A DNA stretch of 64,000 nucleotides. Origin: Streptomyces paradoxus (GTDB taxonomy: Bacteria; Actinomycetota; Actinomycetes; Streptomycetales; Streptomycetaceae). The first letter of the stretch is position 1; every line of letters starts with the position of its first letter. The notes under the pieces are model-generated. The model was given only the letters and a program-made list of their open reading frames with translations. It was not told the DNA's origin and searched no databases. The DNA lies in the NCBI RefSeq assembly GCF_014202475.1, contig NZ_JACHGV010000001.1, positions 364,087 to 428,086 on the forward strand, read 5' to 3'. A program made the position numbers and the translations under genes. Shown one piece after another: positions 8,910-18,306 of the stretch.

Positions 8910-10870
8910 CGGGCCTCCCCCGGGACGCGGTGCGTGGTGCGCGGCTCGCGGACGCCGTCCAAGAGCGTGGCGCCGGGGGTGGCGAGCGAGGTCCCCGCTG
9001 TGGCGCGGGCGAAGGCGGTGGCTCCGCCGGCGAACGGGACGCGCGCCGAAGTACGGGAGAGGTCGAGCGTGAGCTTCGGCCGGTCGGCGGGAGGGTCGAT
9101 GAGGTCCTTGTCCGTGCCCGCGACGATCAGCGCCAGGCGGTGGCCCTTCGGCACGACGTGGTCGGTCGCCGCCAGGTCGACGGTGATCGTGTACCGCTTG
9201 CCCGGGGTGAGCGGGGCGCCCTTGTGGTCGGAGGCGTGGTTGCCGAGATCGGCCCAGCCGCGGCTGACGACCGTGTAGTCGACGTCGGCGGTCTTCGCCT
9301 TCGTCTCCTTGAAGCAGGAGCTGTCACCGGTGGTGCTCGCGCCCCAGCAGGTGCGGCCGGTGAGGGTGGTGATGCCTTCGCCGGCGTCCGCGTAGTCGCG
9401 GATGGTGGCGGGGCCGATGTCCACGAGGACGGCGGAGAGGTGGGCCGTCGGGGTGGAGGGCGTCGCGGTGACGGTGACCTCGGAGGAGCCGGACAGGCGC
9501 AGGTCACGGGTGAGCGGTCCGGTGACGAAACCGGCCTTCTCCGGTGTGGGCCGGTCGATCCGGGCGGCCCAGTCGGTCTCGCTCAGCTTCGGGTCGTCGG
9601 TGAAGCTCTCGGTGCCGTGACCGCGGTGCAGGCCGAGGGTGCCTACGCCGGCCTGGGCGCCACGGTCGGGGCGCAGGGTGGCGGCCCGGGTGCCGCTCGG
9701 CGGCCAGACCCGGGAGGTGTCCCACCGGTCGGGCGCGCGTTCGATGTCGGCCATGGGCTCGCGGTCGATGCCGTTGTCGATGCCCATGAGCTCGTGGTCG
9801 AACCAGCGGTGCAGCGTCGTGACCCAGGTGCCGCGCCGGAAGTCGAAGGGGTCGACGTGCCCGGTCTGGGACAGCCAGATCTTGCGCTCGACGCCGTTCT
9901 TCGCGAGGGCGTCCCACCACGGGCCGACGTGCCTCATGCGGACGTTGAGGTCCTGCATGCCGTGGACGAGGAAGACGCTGGCCTTGACCTTGCGCGCGGC
10001 CTTCACGTAGTCGCGCTCGGTCCACAGCGGGGTCCAGTCGCCGGTGCGCGGGGCGCCGTCGGTGAGCTTCTGCTGGACGGCTGCGCACTTGGCTCGGGCG
10101 TCGGGGCTGTTGACGTAGTCCGACAGCCACGCGGGGCCGGAGTCGTAGAGGGGGGCTCCCTGCTGGAAGTAGTAGTCGTACCAGGAGGAGATGGCGCTGA
10201 TGGGGACGATGGTCTTCAGGCCCTTGACGCCGGTGGCGGCCACGCCGTTGGCGATGGTGCCGTCCCAGCTCTTGCCGATCATGCCGGTGCGGCCGTTGGT
10301 CCAGCCGGCCTGGGCGCGGGTGGCGCCGGTGCGGCTCGTGTAGGCCTTGGCGCGGCCGTTCAGCCAGTCGACGACGGCCTTGGCGGACTGGACGTCGGAA
10401 CGGCCTCCGACGTCGACACAGCCGTCGGAGCGATTGGTTCCGACCAGGTCGACGCCGACGAAGGCGTAGCCGCGCGGGACGAAGTAGTTGTCGTAGTACA
10501 GCGGCATCTGTGCGACGCGGCCCTGCGCGTCGTAGGTCTTCTTCTGGCTCTCGTTGCCGCGCCCGCAGCAGGAGTAGTACGGGCTGGCGTCCATGATGAC
10601 GGGGATCTTGCGGCCCTGCCGGGCGGTCTCGCGGGGGCGGACGATGTCGACGGCGACCCGGTCGGTCTTTCCGTCGCGGTCTCCGTCGAGCCCGGTGTCC
10701 ACCCAGACGGCCTCGCGGATGGCGTTCTCGTAGGAGTAGACGGGTTCGCTCCCGCGCGGGGCGGCCGGTGCGGCCTGTACGGCCGCGGGGGTGATCAGGG
10801 TGGCCAAGAGGGCGGCCGTGGCCGCCGTCGCGAGCGGTCTCCAGGTCGTGAAGCGCGTGCGTTTCGGCAT
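8906..10870 (-). CDS. Secreted X-Pro dipeptidyl-peptidase (S15 family)
   Basis: This 654-residue exported serine peptidase has a signal peptide (MPKRTRF then a hydrophobic core, ending about residue 36 at VQAAPAAP). The alpha/beta-hydrolase catalytic residues are visible: nucleophile Ser in [14 protein letters not shown], Asp in [12 protein letters not shown] and His in [13 protein letters not shown]. The C-terminal third is the jelly-roll domain typical of S15. It removes X-Pro dipeptides from proline-containing peptides. The start at 10870 places the signal peptide at the N-terminus; a longer in-frame reading up to 11017 has no such character. It forms an operon with the M14 gene and is divergent from the M1 aminopeptidase. 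Confidence 0.92.
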   Translation of the reverse strand: MPKRTRFTTWRPLATAATAALLATLITPAAVQAAPAAPRGSEPVYSYENAIREAVWVDTGLDGDRDGKTDRVAVDIVRPRETARQGRKIPVIMDASPYYSCCGRGNESQKKTYDAQGRVAQMPLYYDNYFVPRGYAFVGVDLVGTNRSDGCVDVGGRSDVQSAKAVVDWLNGRAKAYTSRTGATRAQAGWTNGRTGMIGKSWDGTIANGVAATGVKGLKTIVPISAISSWYDYYFQQGAPLYDSGPAWLSDYVNSPDARAKCAAVQQKLTDGAPRTGDWTPLWTERDYVKAARKVKASVFLVHGMQDLNVRMRHVGPWWDALAKNGVERKIWLSQTGHVDPFDFRRGTWVTTLHRWFDHELMGIDNGIDREPMADIERAPDRWDTSRVWPPSGTRAATLRPDRGAQAGVGTLGLHRGHGTESFTDDPKLSETDWAARIDRPTPEKAGFVTGPLTRDLRLSGSSEVTVTATPSTPTAHLSAVLVDIGPATIRDYADAGEGITTLTGRTCWGASTTGDSSCFKETKAKTADVDYTVVSRGWADLGNHASDHKGAPLTPGKRYTITVDLAATDHVVPKGHRLALIVAGTDKDLIDPPADRPKLTLDLSRTSARVPFAGGATAFARATAGTSLATPGATLLDGVREPRTTHRVPGEAR

Positions 10871-11029
10871 GCGCCGGACGGTACATCGGTGAACTGCGGT
10901 GCAGAAGAGGGCAACTGACGGACCGGCGTGTCCCGGGCGGGCGCGTGGGACGGGTGTCTCATGTCGGCCGAATGGCGATCGTGTGACAGCAGGGGCCATG
11001 GACATGATCAGGGACACAGGGAGTCAATA

Positions 11030-11095
11030 GGCTCCGGACAGACCCCTGACAGACCCCTGACAGACCCCGGACAGACCCCGGACAGACCCCTGACG
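11030..11095 (+). repeat. 11-bp tandem repeat upstream of the M1 aminopeptidase
   Basis: Five near-identical 11-bp units (GACCCCTGACA or GACCCCGGACA) run from 11041 to 11095, with a degenerate sixth unit at 11030-11040. The unit length is close to one DNA turn, so each copy faces the same side of the helix. It ends 31 bp before the GTG at 11127 and lies in the divergent promoter region of two secreted-peptidase operons. Confidence 0.85.
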
Positions 11096-11126
11096 GACCT
11101 CGCGACCCTACGACTTGGAGCCTTGC

Positions 11127-12620
11127 GTGCACCGCAGAATCATCGCGCCGGGAGCCCTGGCGGCGACCGTTCTCCTGCTGGCGATCCCGGCATCGGCCGC
11201 GCCCCACTCCCCCGGCGCGCCGGGCATCGGCGACCCCTACTACCCGGACCACGGCAACGGCGGTTACGACGTCTCCCACTACGACCTCCGGCTGAAGTAC
11301 CAGCCGGCCACGGACGAACTGGAGGGCACGGCGACCCTCGTGGCCCGCGCCACGCAGGACCTGTCGAGCTTCAACCTGGATTTCCTGCTGGACGTGAGCG
11401 AGGTGCGGGTCAACGGAACGAAGGCCTCGTTCCGGACCTCGGGCGAGCAGGAGCTGGAGATCACGCCGAAGACCCCGCCGGCCGAGGGCGCGCCCCTCAC
11501 GGTCGTCGTGCGCTACCGCGGGGTGCCGTCGTCGAAGCGGGCCCACGGCTTCACCAGCTGGCACCGCACCCCGGACGGGGGTGTCGCGGCGAACGAGCCC
11601 GAGGCGGCGGCGTGGTGGTTCCCGGGCAACGACCATCCGCTCGACAAGGCGACCTACGACGTGTCCGTGCTGGTCCCGGACGGCACGCAGGCCATCTCCA
11701 ACGGCACGCTGCAGTCGAGGGGTTCACGGCTCGGCTGGACCCGCTGGAACTGGCGGTCCGACAAGCCGCAGGCCACGTACCTCGCCACGCTCGCGGTCGG
11801 GAAGTTCGACATCACGACCGGCACGACCGAGGGCGGCATCCCGGTCCTCAACGCCTACAGCAAGGATCTCGGCGCCCATGCCGGGGCGGCGCGGGCGAGC
11901 ATCGAACGGACCGGGGAGATCGCGGACTGGCTCGCGGGGTACTTCGGGCCGTACCCCTACAACGCGCTCGGCGGGTACGTGCCGAACACCAGCACCGGGT
12001 ACGCCCTGGAGACCCAGACCCGGCCGTTCTACAGCCCGCGGCAGTTCGCGAACGGGTCCAACGTGTCCGTCGTCGTCCATGAGCTGGCCCACCAGTGGTA
12101 CGGCGACGACGTGTCCCTCAAGCGCTGGAAGGACATCTGGATCAACGAGGGGTTCGCGCGGTACGCGCAGTGGCTGTGGTCCGAACACGAGGGCGAGGGC
12201 ACCGCGCAGGAACTCGCCGACTACGTGTACGCCTCCCATCCGGCCGACGACCCGTTCTGGACGGTGAAGCCCGGGGATCCGGGCCCTGACAACCAGTTCG
12301 ACATCGCGGTCTACGACCGTGGCGCGCTGGCCGTCCAGGCACTGCGCAACAAGATCGGCAACGAGGCGTTCTTCGAGATCCTCAAGGGCTGGCCGGCGAA
12401 GTACGCCCACGGCAACGCCTCGGTGGCGGACTTCCAGCGGTACGCGGAGGAGGTGTCGGGCGAGCCGCTGGCCGCGCTGTTCGACACGTGGCTGTTCCAG
12501 CCGTCGAAGCCGGGGCTGCCGGCGGCCCGTTCCGCGGCGGTGGCGAAGGCGGCGAAGGGCGTTTCCCAGCCCAGGTCGTGGAAGCGGATCGCCGCGACGA
12601 ACGGGGTGCACGGGCACTGA
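11127..12620 (+). CDS. Secreted M1-family aminopeptidase
   Basis: This 497-residue zinc aminopeptidase of the gluzincin M1 family has a short Sec signal (HRRIIAPGALAATVLLLAIP, cleavage near SAAPHS). The zinc site HELAHQWYGDD with the downstream NEGFARY supplies His, His and Glu. The exopeptidase motif before it reads GYALETQTRPFY, a variant of GxMEN in which the Glu is kept. It should release N-terminal amino acids outside the cell. I chose the GTG at 11127 because GGAG lies 6 bp upstream; the TTG at 11115 contains that site. Together with the divergent S15-M14 pair it forms a small extracellular peptide-degradation cluster. Confidence 0.9.
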   Translation: MHRRIIAPGALAATVLLLAIPASAAPHSPGAPGIGDPYYPDHGNGGYDVSHYDLRLKYQPATDELEGTATLVARATQDLSSFNLDFLLDVSEVRVNGTKASFRTSGEQELEITPKTPPAEGAPLTVVVRYRGVPSSKRAHGFTSWHRTPDGGVAANEPEAAAWWFPGNDHPLDKATYDVSVLVPDGTQAISNGTLQSRGSRLGWTRWNWRSDKPQATYLATLAVGKFDITTGTTEGGIPVLNAYSKDLGAHAGAARASIERTGEIADWLAGYFGPYPYNALGGYVPNTSTGYALETQTRPFYSPRQFANGSNVSVVVHELAHQWYGDDVSLKRWKDIWINEGFARYAQWLWSEHEGEGTAQELADYVYASHPADDPFWTVKPGDPGPDNQFDIAVYDRGALAVQALRNKIGNEAFFEILKGWPAKYAHGNASVADFQRYAEEVSGEPLAALFDTWLFQPSKPGLPAARSAAVAKAAKGVSQPRSWKRIAATNGVHGH

Positions 12621-12733
12621 CGCGCGGTACGCCGCCCGGCGCGACCGGCCCCGGCTTTCGCCTTACGGTGGGCTCATGAGCGCCGGTCGTACGGGCCCGG
12701 CGGCTGAACAGGGCTGCTGAACGAGGAGGGGGC

Positions 12734-13621
12734 GTGCGCAACACGGCGATCGTCGAGGCACCGTCCGTGCTCGGGCTGCGCCCCACCGGTGTCGAGGAGC
12801 TGCCCGCGGCGCTCCTCGGGGCCGGGCTGGCCGAGGGGCTCGGGGCGGTGCGCGCGGGCCGGGTCGAGCCGCCGCCGTACGAGCCGGAGCGGGATCCGGG
12901 GACGGGGCTCCTCAACCCGGGCGGCATCGCCGCGTACTCCGGCGCGCTGGCCGACGCGGTGGGCGGCGTCCTCGACGGGGGCCGGTTCCCCGTCGTGCTC
13001 GGCGGTGACTGCAGCGTGCTGCTCGGCACCCTGCTGGCGCTGCGCCGCCGCGGCCGGCACGGTCTGCTCTTCCTGGACGGGCACAGTGACTTCTACCAGC
13101 CGTCGGCGGAGCCGGCCGGTGAGGTGGCCTCCATGGAACTCGCCCTGGCCACCGGGCGCGGCCCGCGCGTGCTGGCCGACCTGGAGGGCCGGGGCCCGCT
13201 CGTGCGGGACGAGGACGTCGTCGCCCTGGGGTTCCGGGACGCGGAGGAGTCCGCGTCGTACGGGATGCAGCCGCTGCCGCGCGCGCTGCACGCGATGGAG
13301 CTGGACACCGTGCGCGCCCTGGGGGCGGCCGAGGCGGCCCGGCGCGCCGTCCGGCTGCTGACCGGTGACGGCACGGGCGCCGGGTACTGGGTCCACCTCG
13401 ACGTCGACGTCCTGGACGACGCGGTCATGCCCGCCGTCGACTACCGGCAGCCGGACGGCCTGACCTGGCAGGAGCTGGAGACGGTCCTGCGCACGGCCCT
13501 GTCCGGCGGCGGGGCGGTGGGCCTCACCGTGGCGATCTTCAACCCCCGCCTGGACCCCGCCGGCACCATCGCGCGGCACCTGGCCGCCTGCCTGGTACGG
13601 GCCTTCGACAGCCAGGGGTGA
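12734..13621 (+). CDS. Arginase/agmatinase-fold (ureohydrolase) protein
   Basis: This 295-residue protein has the ureohydrolase manganese motifs in order: GGDCSVLLG (about 98-106), FLDGHSDFY (about 117-125) and HLDVDVLDD (about 222-230). In true arginases the first motif is GGDHS, where the His binds manganese; here it is Cys. The third motif lacks the usual Asp-Pro ending. The fold is clear, but a canonical binuclear manganese centre and arginase activity are doubtful. A GTG start with GAGGAGGG just upstream was chosen. It converges on the permease gene, with a terminator between. Confidence 0.8.
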   Translation: MRNTAIVEAPSVLGLRPTGVEELPAALLGAGLAEGLGAVRAGRVEPPPYEPERDPGTGLLNPGGIAAYSGALADAVGGVLDGGRFPVVLGGDCSVLLGTLLALRRRGRHGLLFLDGHSDFYQPSAEPAGEVASMELALATGRGPRVLADLEGRGPLVRDEDVVALGFRDAEESASYGMQPLPRALHAMELDTVRALGAAEAARRAVRLLTGDGTGAGYWVHLDVDVLDDAVMPAVDYRQPDGLTWQELETVLRTALSGGGAVGLTVAIFNPRLDPAGTIARHLAACLVRAFDSQG

Positions 13622-13665
13622 GCCGGCCGGTTCATGCCGGGGTCTCACTCCCCGTGCAGGACGAA

Positions 13666-13692
13666 GCCCCTGCCCCGGCTCCGGACAGGGGC
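13666..13692. terminator. Terminator between convergent genes
   Basis: GCCCCTG (13666-13672) pairs exactly with CAGGGGC (13686-13692) around a 13-nt loop. It lies between the ureohydrolase-like gene and the permease gene, both of which end here. Confidence 0.6.
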
Positions 13693-13699
13693 CCGTCTG

Positions 13700-15166
13700 C
13701 TACTTCGTCAGCTGCGACAGCTCCTGGTCCGCTGTCCGGGAGACCCGGCGGCGGACGCCGAACCAGCCCGCGACCAGCATGGCCGCGATGAGCGGGATGA
13801 GCAGGAGGGTCTTGCGGCCGACCTCGGGGTCGTTCCACATCATGCCGAGGCAGGCCAGCAGGAAGGCGATCGTGGTGATCTCCGTGACCGGGCTGCCGGG
13901 GAGGCGGAAGGAGGGGCGGGTGACCTCGCCGGCCTTGGCGCGGCGGACGAAGACCAGGTGGCAGACCATGATGATCACCCAGGTGCTGATGATGCCGAGG
14001 GAGGCGACGTTCAGCACGATCTCGAAGGCCTGGGCCGGCACGAGGAAGTTCAGGCCGACGCCGAGCACGCACACCGCGCAGGTCAGCAGGATGCCGCCGT
14101 AGGGGACCTGGCTGCGGTTCATGCGCGCGGTGAACTTCGGGGCGGAGCCCGCCATCGCCATGGAGCGCAGGATGCGGCCCGTGGAGTACAGCCCGGAGTT
14201 GAGGGAGGACATGGCGGCCGTGAGGACCACCAGGTTCATCACGTCGCCCGCGGCCGGGACGCCGATCTTCGACAGCACCGTGACGAAGGGGCTCTGGTCG
14301 GCCGAGTAGACCGAACCCGGCAGCAGCAGGGCCAGCAGGACGACCGAGCCGACGTAGAACAGGCCCACCCGCCACATGATCGAGTTCACCGCGCGCGGGA
14401 CGACCTTCTCCGGCTCGGCGGTCTCGCCCGCGGCGACACCGACCAGCTCCAGCGCGGCGTACGCGAAGATCACGCCCTGCATGACGAGGACGACCGGCAT
14501 CATGCCGTGCGGGAAGACGCCGCCGTTGTCCGTGATGACGCTCAGGCCCGGGGTCTGGCCGCCCACCTCGTGCTGCGTGGCGAGCAGGAAGATGCCGACG
14601 AACATGAAGCCGACGAGCGTGGCGACCTTGATGATCGCGAACCAGAACTCCATCTCGCCGAAGATCTTCACCGAGATCAGGTTGACCGCCAGGACGACCG
14701 CGAGGGCGACCAGCGCGAGCACCCACTGCGGGATGTCGGTGAACAGGCTCCAGTAGTGCGTGTAGAGCGCGATCGCGGTGATGTCGGCGATGCCGGTGGT
14801 CGACCAGTTGAGGAAGTACATCCAGCCGGCGACGTACGCGCCCTTCTCACCGAGGAACTCGCGCGCGTACGACACGAAGGAACCCGAGGACGGGCGGTAG
14901 AGCACGAGCTCACCGAGGGCCCGGACCACGAAGAAGGCGAAGATGCCGCAGACCAGGTAGGCGATCGCCAGCGCCGGCCCGGCGTTGTGCAGGCGGCCGC
15001 CCGCGCCCAGGAAGAGCCCGGTGCCGATCGCGCCCCCGATGGCGATCATGTTGACGTGGCGGGCCTTGAGGTCCTTGCTGTAGCCGGCGTCGCCCGCGTC
15101 CGCGGGCACCTGCGCCGCGTCACTGGGGGATGCGGCTGCTGCCGTGTTCACGGCGTCCTTGCTCAC
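13700..15166 (-). CDS. Amino acid permease, APC superfamily (AAT type)
   Basis: This 488-residue membrane transporter has about 12 predicted helices. The first helix carries the family hallmark MIAIGGAIGTGLFLGAGG (about 36-53), followed by GELVLYRPSSGSFVSYAREF, close to bacterial L-asparagine, GABA or D-Ser/D-Ala/Gly permeases. It imports amino acids by proton symport; the exact substrate cannot be read from sequence. The start is GTG. The 217-bp upstream region is shared with the divergent MerR gene, making that regulator a plausible controller (inference from position only). Confidence 0.88.
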   Translation of the reverse strand: MSKDAVNTAAAASPSDAAQVPADAGDAGYSKDLKARHVNMIAIGGAIGTGLFLGAGGRLHNAGPALAIAYLVCGIFAFFVVRALGELVLYRPSSGSFVSYAREFLGEKGAYVAGWMYFLNWSTTGIADITAIALYTHYWSLFTDIPQWVLALVALAVVLAVNLISVKIFGEMEFWFAIIKVATLVGFMFVGIFLLATQHEVGGQTPGLSVITDNGGVFPHGMMPVVLVMQGVIFAYAALELVGVAAGETAEPEKVVPRAVNSIMWRVGLFYVGSVVLLALLLPGSVYSADQSPFVTVLSKIGVPAAGDVMNLVVLTAAMSSLNSGLYSTGRILRSMAMAGSAPKFTARMNRSQVPYGGILLTCAVCVLGVGLNFLVPAQAFEIVLNVASLGIISTWVIIMVCHLVFVRRAKAGEVTRPSFRLPGSPVTEITTIAFLLACLGMMWNDPEVGRKTLLLIPLIAAMLVAGWFGVRRRVSRTADQELSQLTK

Positions 15167-15348
15167 GGTGGATCCACTCTCTGGTGCGCCCGAGCGGGTC
15201 GCGCTCGGCTTTGGACGTACATAAGGTCTGCGCCCTCGGTAAAGGCACAGACCAAGGGGCCACCTTCCCCCACGCTGCGCGACTCACGCGGTGGCATACG
15301 TCACAGAGCGCTACTTCTCACACGATGGTCACCTGGGGCGCGGGAGGT

Positions 15349-15376
15349 TTCACAGCACTGGTGAGACAGCGATACT
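15349..15376 (+). promoter_or_regulatory. Candidate promoter and dyad for the MerR gene
   Basis: TTCACA (15349-15354) and GATACT (15371-15376) are 16 bp apart and would start transcription at about the ATG at 15384, giving a leaderless mRNA. TTTCAC (15348-15353) and GTGAGA (15361-15366) form an imperfect dyad inside the spacer, where a MerR-type protein could bind its own promoter. Confidence 0.45.
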
Positions 15377-15383
15377 GCTGCAC

Positions 15384-16100
15384 ATGACGACCGACACCGA
15401 GGAGCCGACCCTCACGATCGACGAGCTGGCGGCCCGCGCCGGTGTCACGGTGCGCACGGTCCGCTTCTACGGCACGAAGGGGCTGCTGCCCCCGCCGGAG
15501 CTCGGTCCGCGGCGCGTGGGCCACTACGGGCGCGAGCACCTGGCCCGGCTGGCCCTGATCGAGGAGTTGCAGCAGCAGGGCATGACGCTGGCCGGCATCG
15601 AGCGCTACCTGCGGCAGCTGCCGCCGGACCTGAGCGCGCACGACCTCGCCATCCACCGGGCCGTGGTGGCCTCCTGGGCGCCGGAGAGCGTCGAGACGGT
15701 CACCCGGGCGGAGCTGGAGCGGCGGGCCGGAGGGCCGCTGGGCGACGAGGACGTGGAGCGGCTCGTCGCGATGGGCGTGGTCCGGCCCGCCGACGGCGGG
15801 TACGAGGCCGACCTCGGTCTGCTCCGGCTGGGCGCCGGGCTGCTGGACGTGCCGCTCTCCCAGGAGGCGATCCTCGCGGCGCGCAAGGTCCTCGTCGAGC
15901 ACGCGCGCGCCGCGGCCCGGGAGCTGTCCCAGCTCTTCCGCGGTGAGGTGGCGGAGCGCGACGCGCGGGACGTGCGGTCCCTGTCGGCGCACATGCACCC
16001 GCTGGTGGTGCAGGCGCTCCTCACCGCGTTTCAGCGGTCGCTGAAGGAAGAGCTGGACGAGTGGCTCACCGGGCCGTCGGAGTCCGCCGGGTCAGGCTGA
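15384..16100 (+). CDS. MerR-family transcriptional regulator
   Basis: This 238-residue regulator has an N-terminal winged helix-turn-helix (about 9-75: LTIDELAARAGVTVRTVRFY, then GHYGREHLARLALIEELQ), followed by a long helical C-terminal region (about 100-235). It has no Cys cluster for metal or redox sensing, so a small-molecule or protein signal is more likely. The earlier in-frame ATG at 15291 is unlikely because its added residues are not MerR-like. It converges on the fadB-type gene with a 9-bp overlap. Target genes are unknown; the divergent permease or its own promoter are first candidates. Confidence 0.88.
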   Translation: MTTDTEEPTLTIDELAARAGVTVRTVRFYGTKGLLPPPELGPRRVGHYGREHLARLALIEELQQQGMTLAGIERYLRQLPPDLSAHDLAIHRAVVASWAPESVETVTRAELERRAGGPLGDEDVERLVAMGVVRPADGGYEADLGLLRLGAGLLDVPLSQEAILAARKVLVEHARAAARELSQLFRGEVAERDARDVRSLSAHMHPLVVQALLTAFQRSLKEELDEWLTGPSESAGSG

Positions 16101-18272
16101 GTCGCTGAACCGCTCCCCCTTCTCCGCCTTCTCCACCAGCAGAGCGGGCGGGGCGAAGCGCTCCCCGTACTGCTCGGCCAGTTCCCGCGCGCGGGCCACG
16201 AAGCCGGGCAGGCCGCCCTCGTAGCCGTTGATGTACTGCAGCACGCCGCCGGTCCAGCCCGGGAAGCCGATGCCGAAGATGGAGCCGATGTTGGCGTCGG
16301 CGACGGAGGTCAGCACGCCCTCCTCCAGCAGCCGGACGGTGTCCAGCGCCTCGGAGAACAGCATGCGTTCCTGCATGTCCCGGAACGGGATCCGGTGGCC
16401 GGGCTTGGTGTAGTGCTCGCGCAGTCCGGGCCACAGGCCGGTCCGCTTGCCGTCGTCGCCGTAGTCGTAGAAGCCGGCGCCGCCGCTGCGGCCGGTGCGG
16501 CCGAACTCGTCGACCATGCGGTCGATGACGGCCTCGGCGGGGTGGGCCGTCCAGGTGCCGCCCGCCTCCTCGACCGCCCGCTTAGACTCGGCCCGGATCT
16601 TGCGGGGCAGGGTCAGCGTCAGTTCGTCCATCAGGGACAGCACCTTGGCCGGGTAGCCGGCCTGGGCGGCGGCCTGCTCGACCGAGGCGGGCTCGATGCC
16701 CTCGCCGACCATGGCGACGCCCTCGTTGATGAAGTGGCCGATGACGCGGGAGGTGAAGAATCCGCGCGAGTCGTTGACGACGATCGGCGTCTTGTTGATC
16801 TGCCGCACCAGGTCGAAGGCGCGGGCCAGGGCCTCCTCGCCCGTGTGCTCGCCCTTGATGATCTCGACCAGCGGCATCTTGTCGACCGGCGAGAAGAAGT
16901 GCAGGCCGATGAAGTCGCCCTGGCGCTCCACGCCTTCGGCGAGGGCGGTGATGGGCAGCGTGGAGGTGTTGGAGCACAGCAGCGCGTCGGGCTCCACGAC
17001 GTGCTGGATCTCCTGGAACACCTTGTGCTTGAGGGACGTGTCCTCGAAGACGGCCTCGATGACGGCGTCGCAGCCGGCCAGGTCCTGGACCTCGGCGGTG
17101 GGGGTGATGCGGGCGAGCAGCGCGTCGGCCTTCTCCTGGGTCGTACGGCCCTTGGCGACGGCCTTGGCGCACAGCTTCTCGGAGTAGCCCTTGCCTTTGA
17201 GGGCCGCCTCCAGGGACACGTCCTTGAGGACGACGTCGATGCCGGCGCGGGCGCAGGAGTAGGCGATGCCCGCGCCCATCATGCCGGCGCCGAGCACGGC
17301 GACCTTGCGGACCTGGCGCCGTTCGACGCCCTTGGGTCGGTTCGCGCCGGAGTTGACCGCCTGGAGGTCGAAGAAGAACGCCTGGATCATGTTCTTCGAC
17401 GTCTGCCCGGCCGCCAGGTCCACGAAGTAGCGGGCCTCGATGACCTGCGCGGTCTCGAAGTCGACCTGGGAGCCCTCGACGGCGGCGGCGAGGATGTTGC
17501 GCGGGGCCGGGTAGGGGGCGCCGTTCGTCTGCTTGCGCAGGCTGGCCGGGAAGGCGGGCAGGTTCGCGGCGAACTTGGGGCTGGCCGGTGTGCCGCCCGG
17601 GATGCGGTAGCCCGGCTTGTCCCAGGGCTGCTGGGCCTCGGGGTTGGCGTCGATGAAGGCGCGGGCCTTGGCCAGCATGTCCTCCTGGCTGTCGGCCACC
17701 TCGTCGACGAGGCCGTTCTCCAGGGCGCGGCGCGGGCTGTACTGGGTGCCCTGGAGGAGGACCTTCAGCAGGGCGTCGGCGATGCCGAGCATGCGGACCG
17801 TGCGGACGACGCCGCCGCCTCCGGGGAGCAGGCCGAGGGTGACCTCGGGGCAGCCGATCTTGGAGCCGGGCGCGTCGAGGGCGACGCGGTGGTGGCAGGC
17901 CAGGGCGATCTCGTAACCGCCGCCGAGCGCGGCGCCGTTGAGCGCGGCGACGACCGGCTTGCCGAGGGTCTCGATGCGGCGCAGGTTCCGCTTGATCGCC
18001 ATGCCGCCGTCGAACAGCTCCTGGGCCGTCTCGGGCGTGACGCGGATGAGGTCGCGCAGGTCACCGCCGGCGAAGAAGGTCTTCTTCGCGGAGGTGATGA
18101 TGACACCCCGGATGGAGTCCTTCTCGGCCTCCAGGCGGTCGGCGACGGCGGCGAGCGAGTCGCGGAACGCCTGGTTCATGGTGTTCGCGGACTGGTTCGG
18201 GTCGTCGATGACGAGGGTGACGAGGCCGGTGCGGTCCTGTTCCCAGCGGATGGTGGTGGATTCAGTGCTCAT
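16092..18272 (-). CDS. FadB/FadJ-type enoyl-CoA hydratase / 3-hydroxyacyl-CoA dehydrogenase
   Basis: This 726-residue bifunctional beta-oxidation enzyme begins with an enoyl-CoA hydratase (crotonase) domain (about 1-200, with GAALGGGYEIALACHHRVA forming the oxyanion region). The NAD-binding domain of 3-hydroxyacyl-CoA dehydrogenase follows (about 330-510, starting VAVLGAGMMGAGIAYSCARA), then the dehydrogenase C-terminal domains (FTSRVIGHFINEGVAMVGEG). It hydrates enoyl-CoA and oxidises the 3-hydroxyacyl product. It is the last gene of a three-gene operon after the thiolase, 34 bp away, and together they run the final three steps of each cycle. Confidence 0.95.
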   Translation of the reverse strand: MSTESTTIRWEQDRTGLVTLVIDDPNQSANTMNQAFRDSLAAVADRLEAEKDSIRGVIITSAKKTFFAGGDLRDLIRVTPETAQELFDGGMAIKRNLRRIETLGKPVVAALNGAALGGGYEIALACHHRVALDAPGSKIGCPEVTLGLLPGGGGVVRTVRMLGIADALLKVLLQGTQYSPRRALENGLVDEVADSQEDMLAKARAFIDANPEAQQPWDKPGYRIPGGTPASPKFAANLPAFPASLRKQTNGAPYPAPRNILAAAVEGSQVDFETAQVIEARYFVDLAAGQTSKNMIQAFFFDLQAVNSGANRPKGVERRQVRKVAVLGAGMMGAGIAYSCARAGIDVVLKDVSLEAALKGKGYSEKLCAKAVAKGRTTQEKADALLARITPTAEVQDLAGCDAVIEAVFEDTSLKHKVFQEIQHVVEPDALLCSNTSTLPITALAEGVERQGDFIGLHFFSPVDKMPLVEIIKGEHTGEEALARAFDLVRQINKTPIVVNDSRGFFTSRVIGHFINEGVAMVGEGIEPASVEQAAAQAGYPAKVLSLMDELTLTLPRKIRAESKRAVEEAGGTWTAHPAEAVIDRMVDEFGRTGRSGGAGFYDYGDDGKRTGLWPGLREHYTKPGHRIPFRDMQERMLFSEALDTVRLLEEGVLTSVADANIGSIFGIGFPGWTGGVLQYINGYEGGLPGFVARARELAEQYGERFAPPALLVEKAEKGERFSDSA

Positions 18273-18306
18273 GTGGAGGTGCTCCGTGTGATCCGTCGGG
18301 AGGGGG

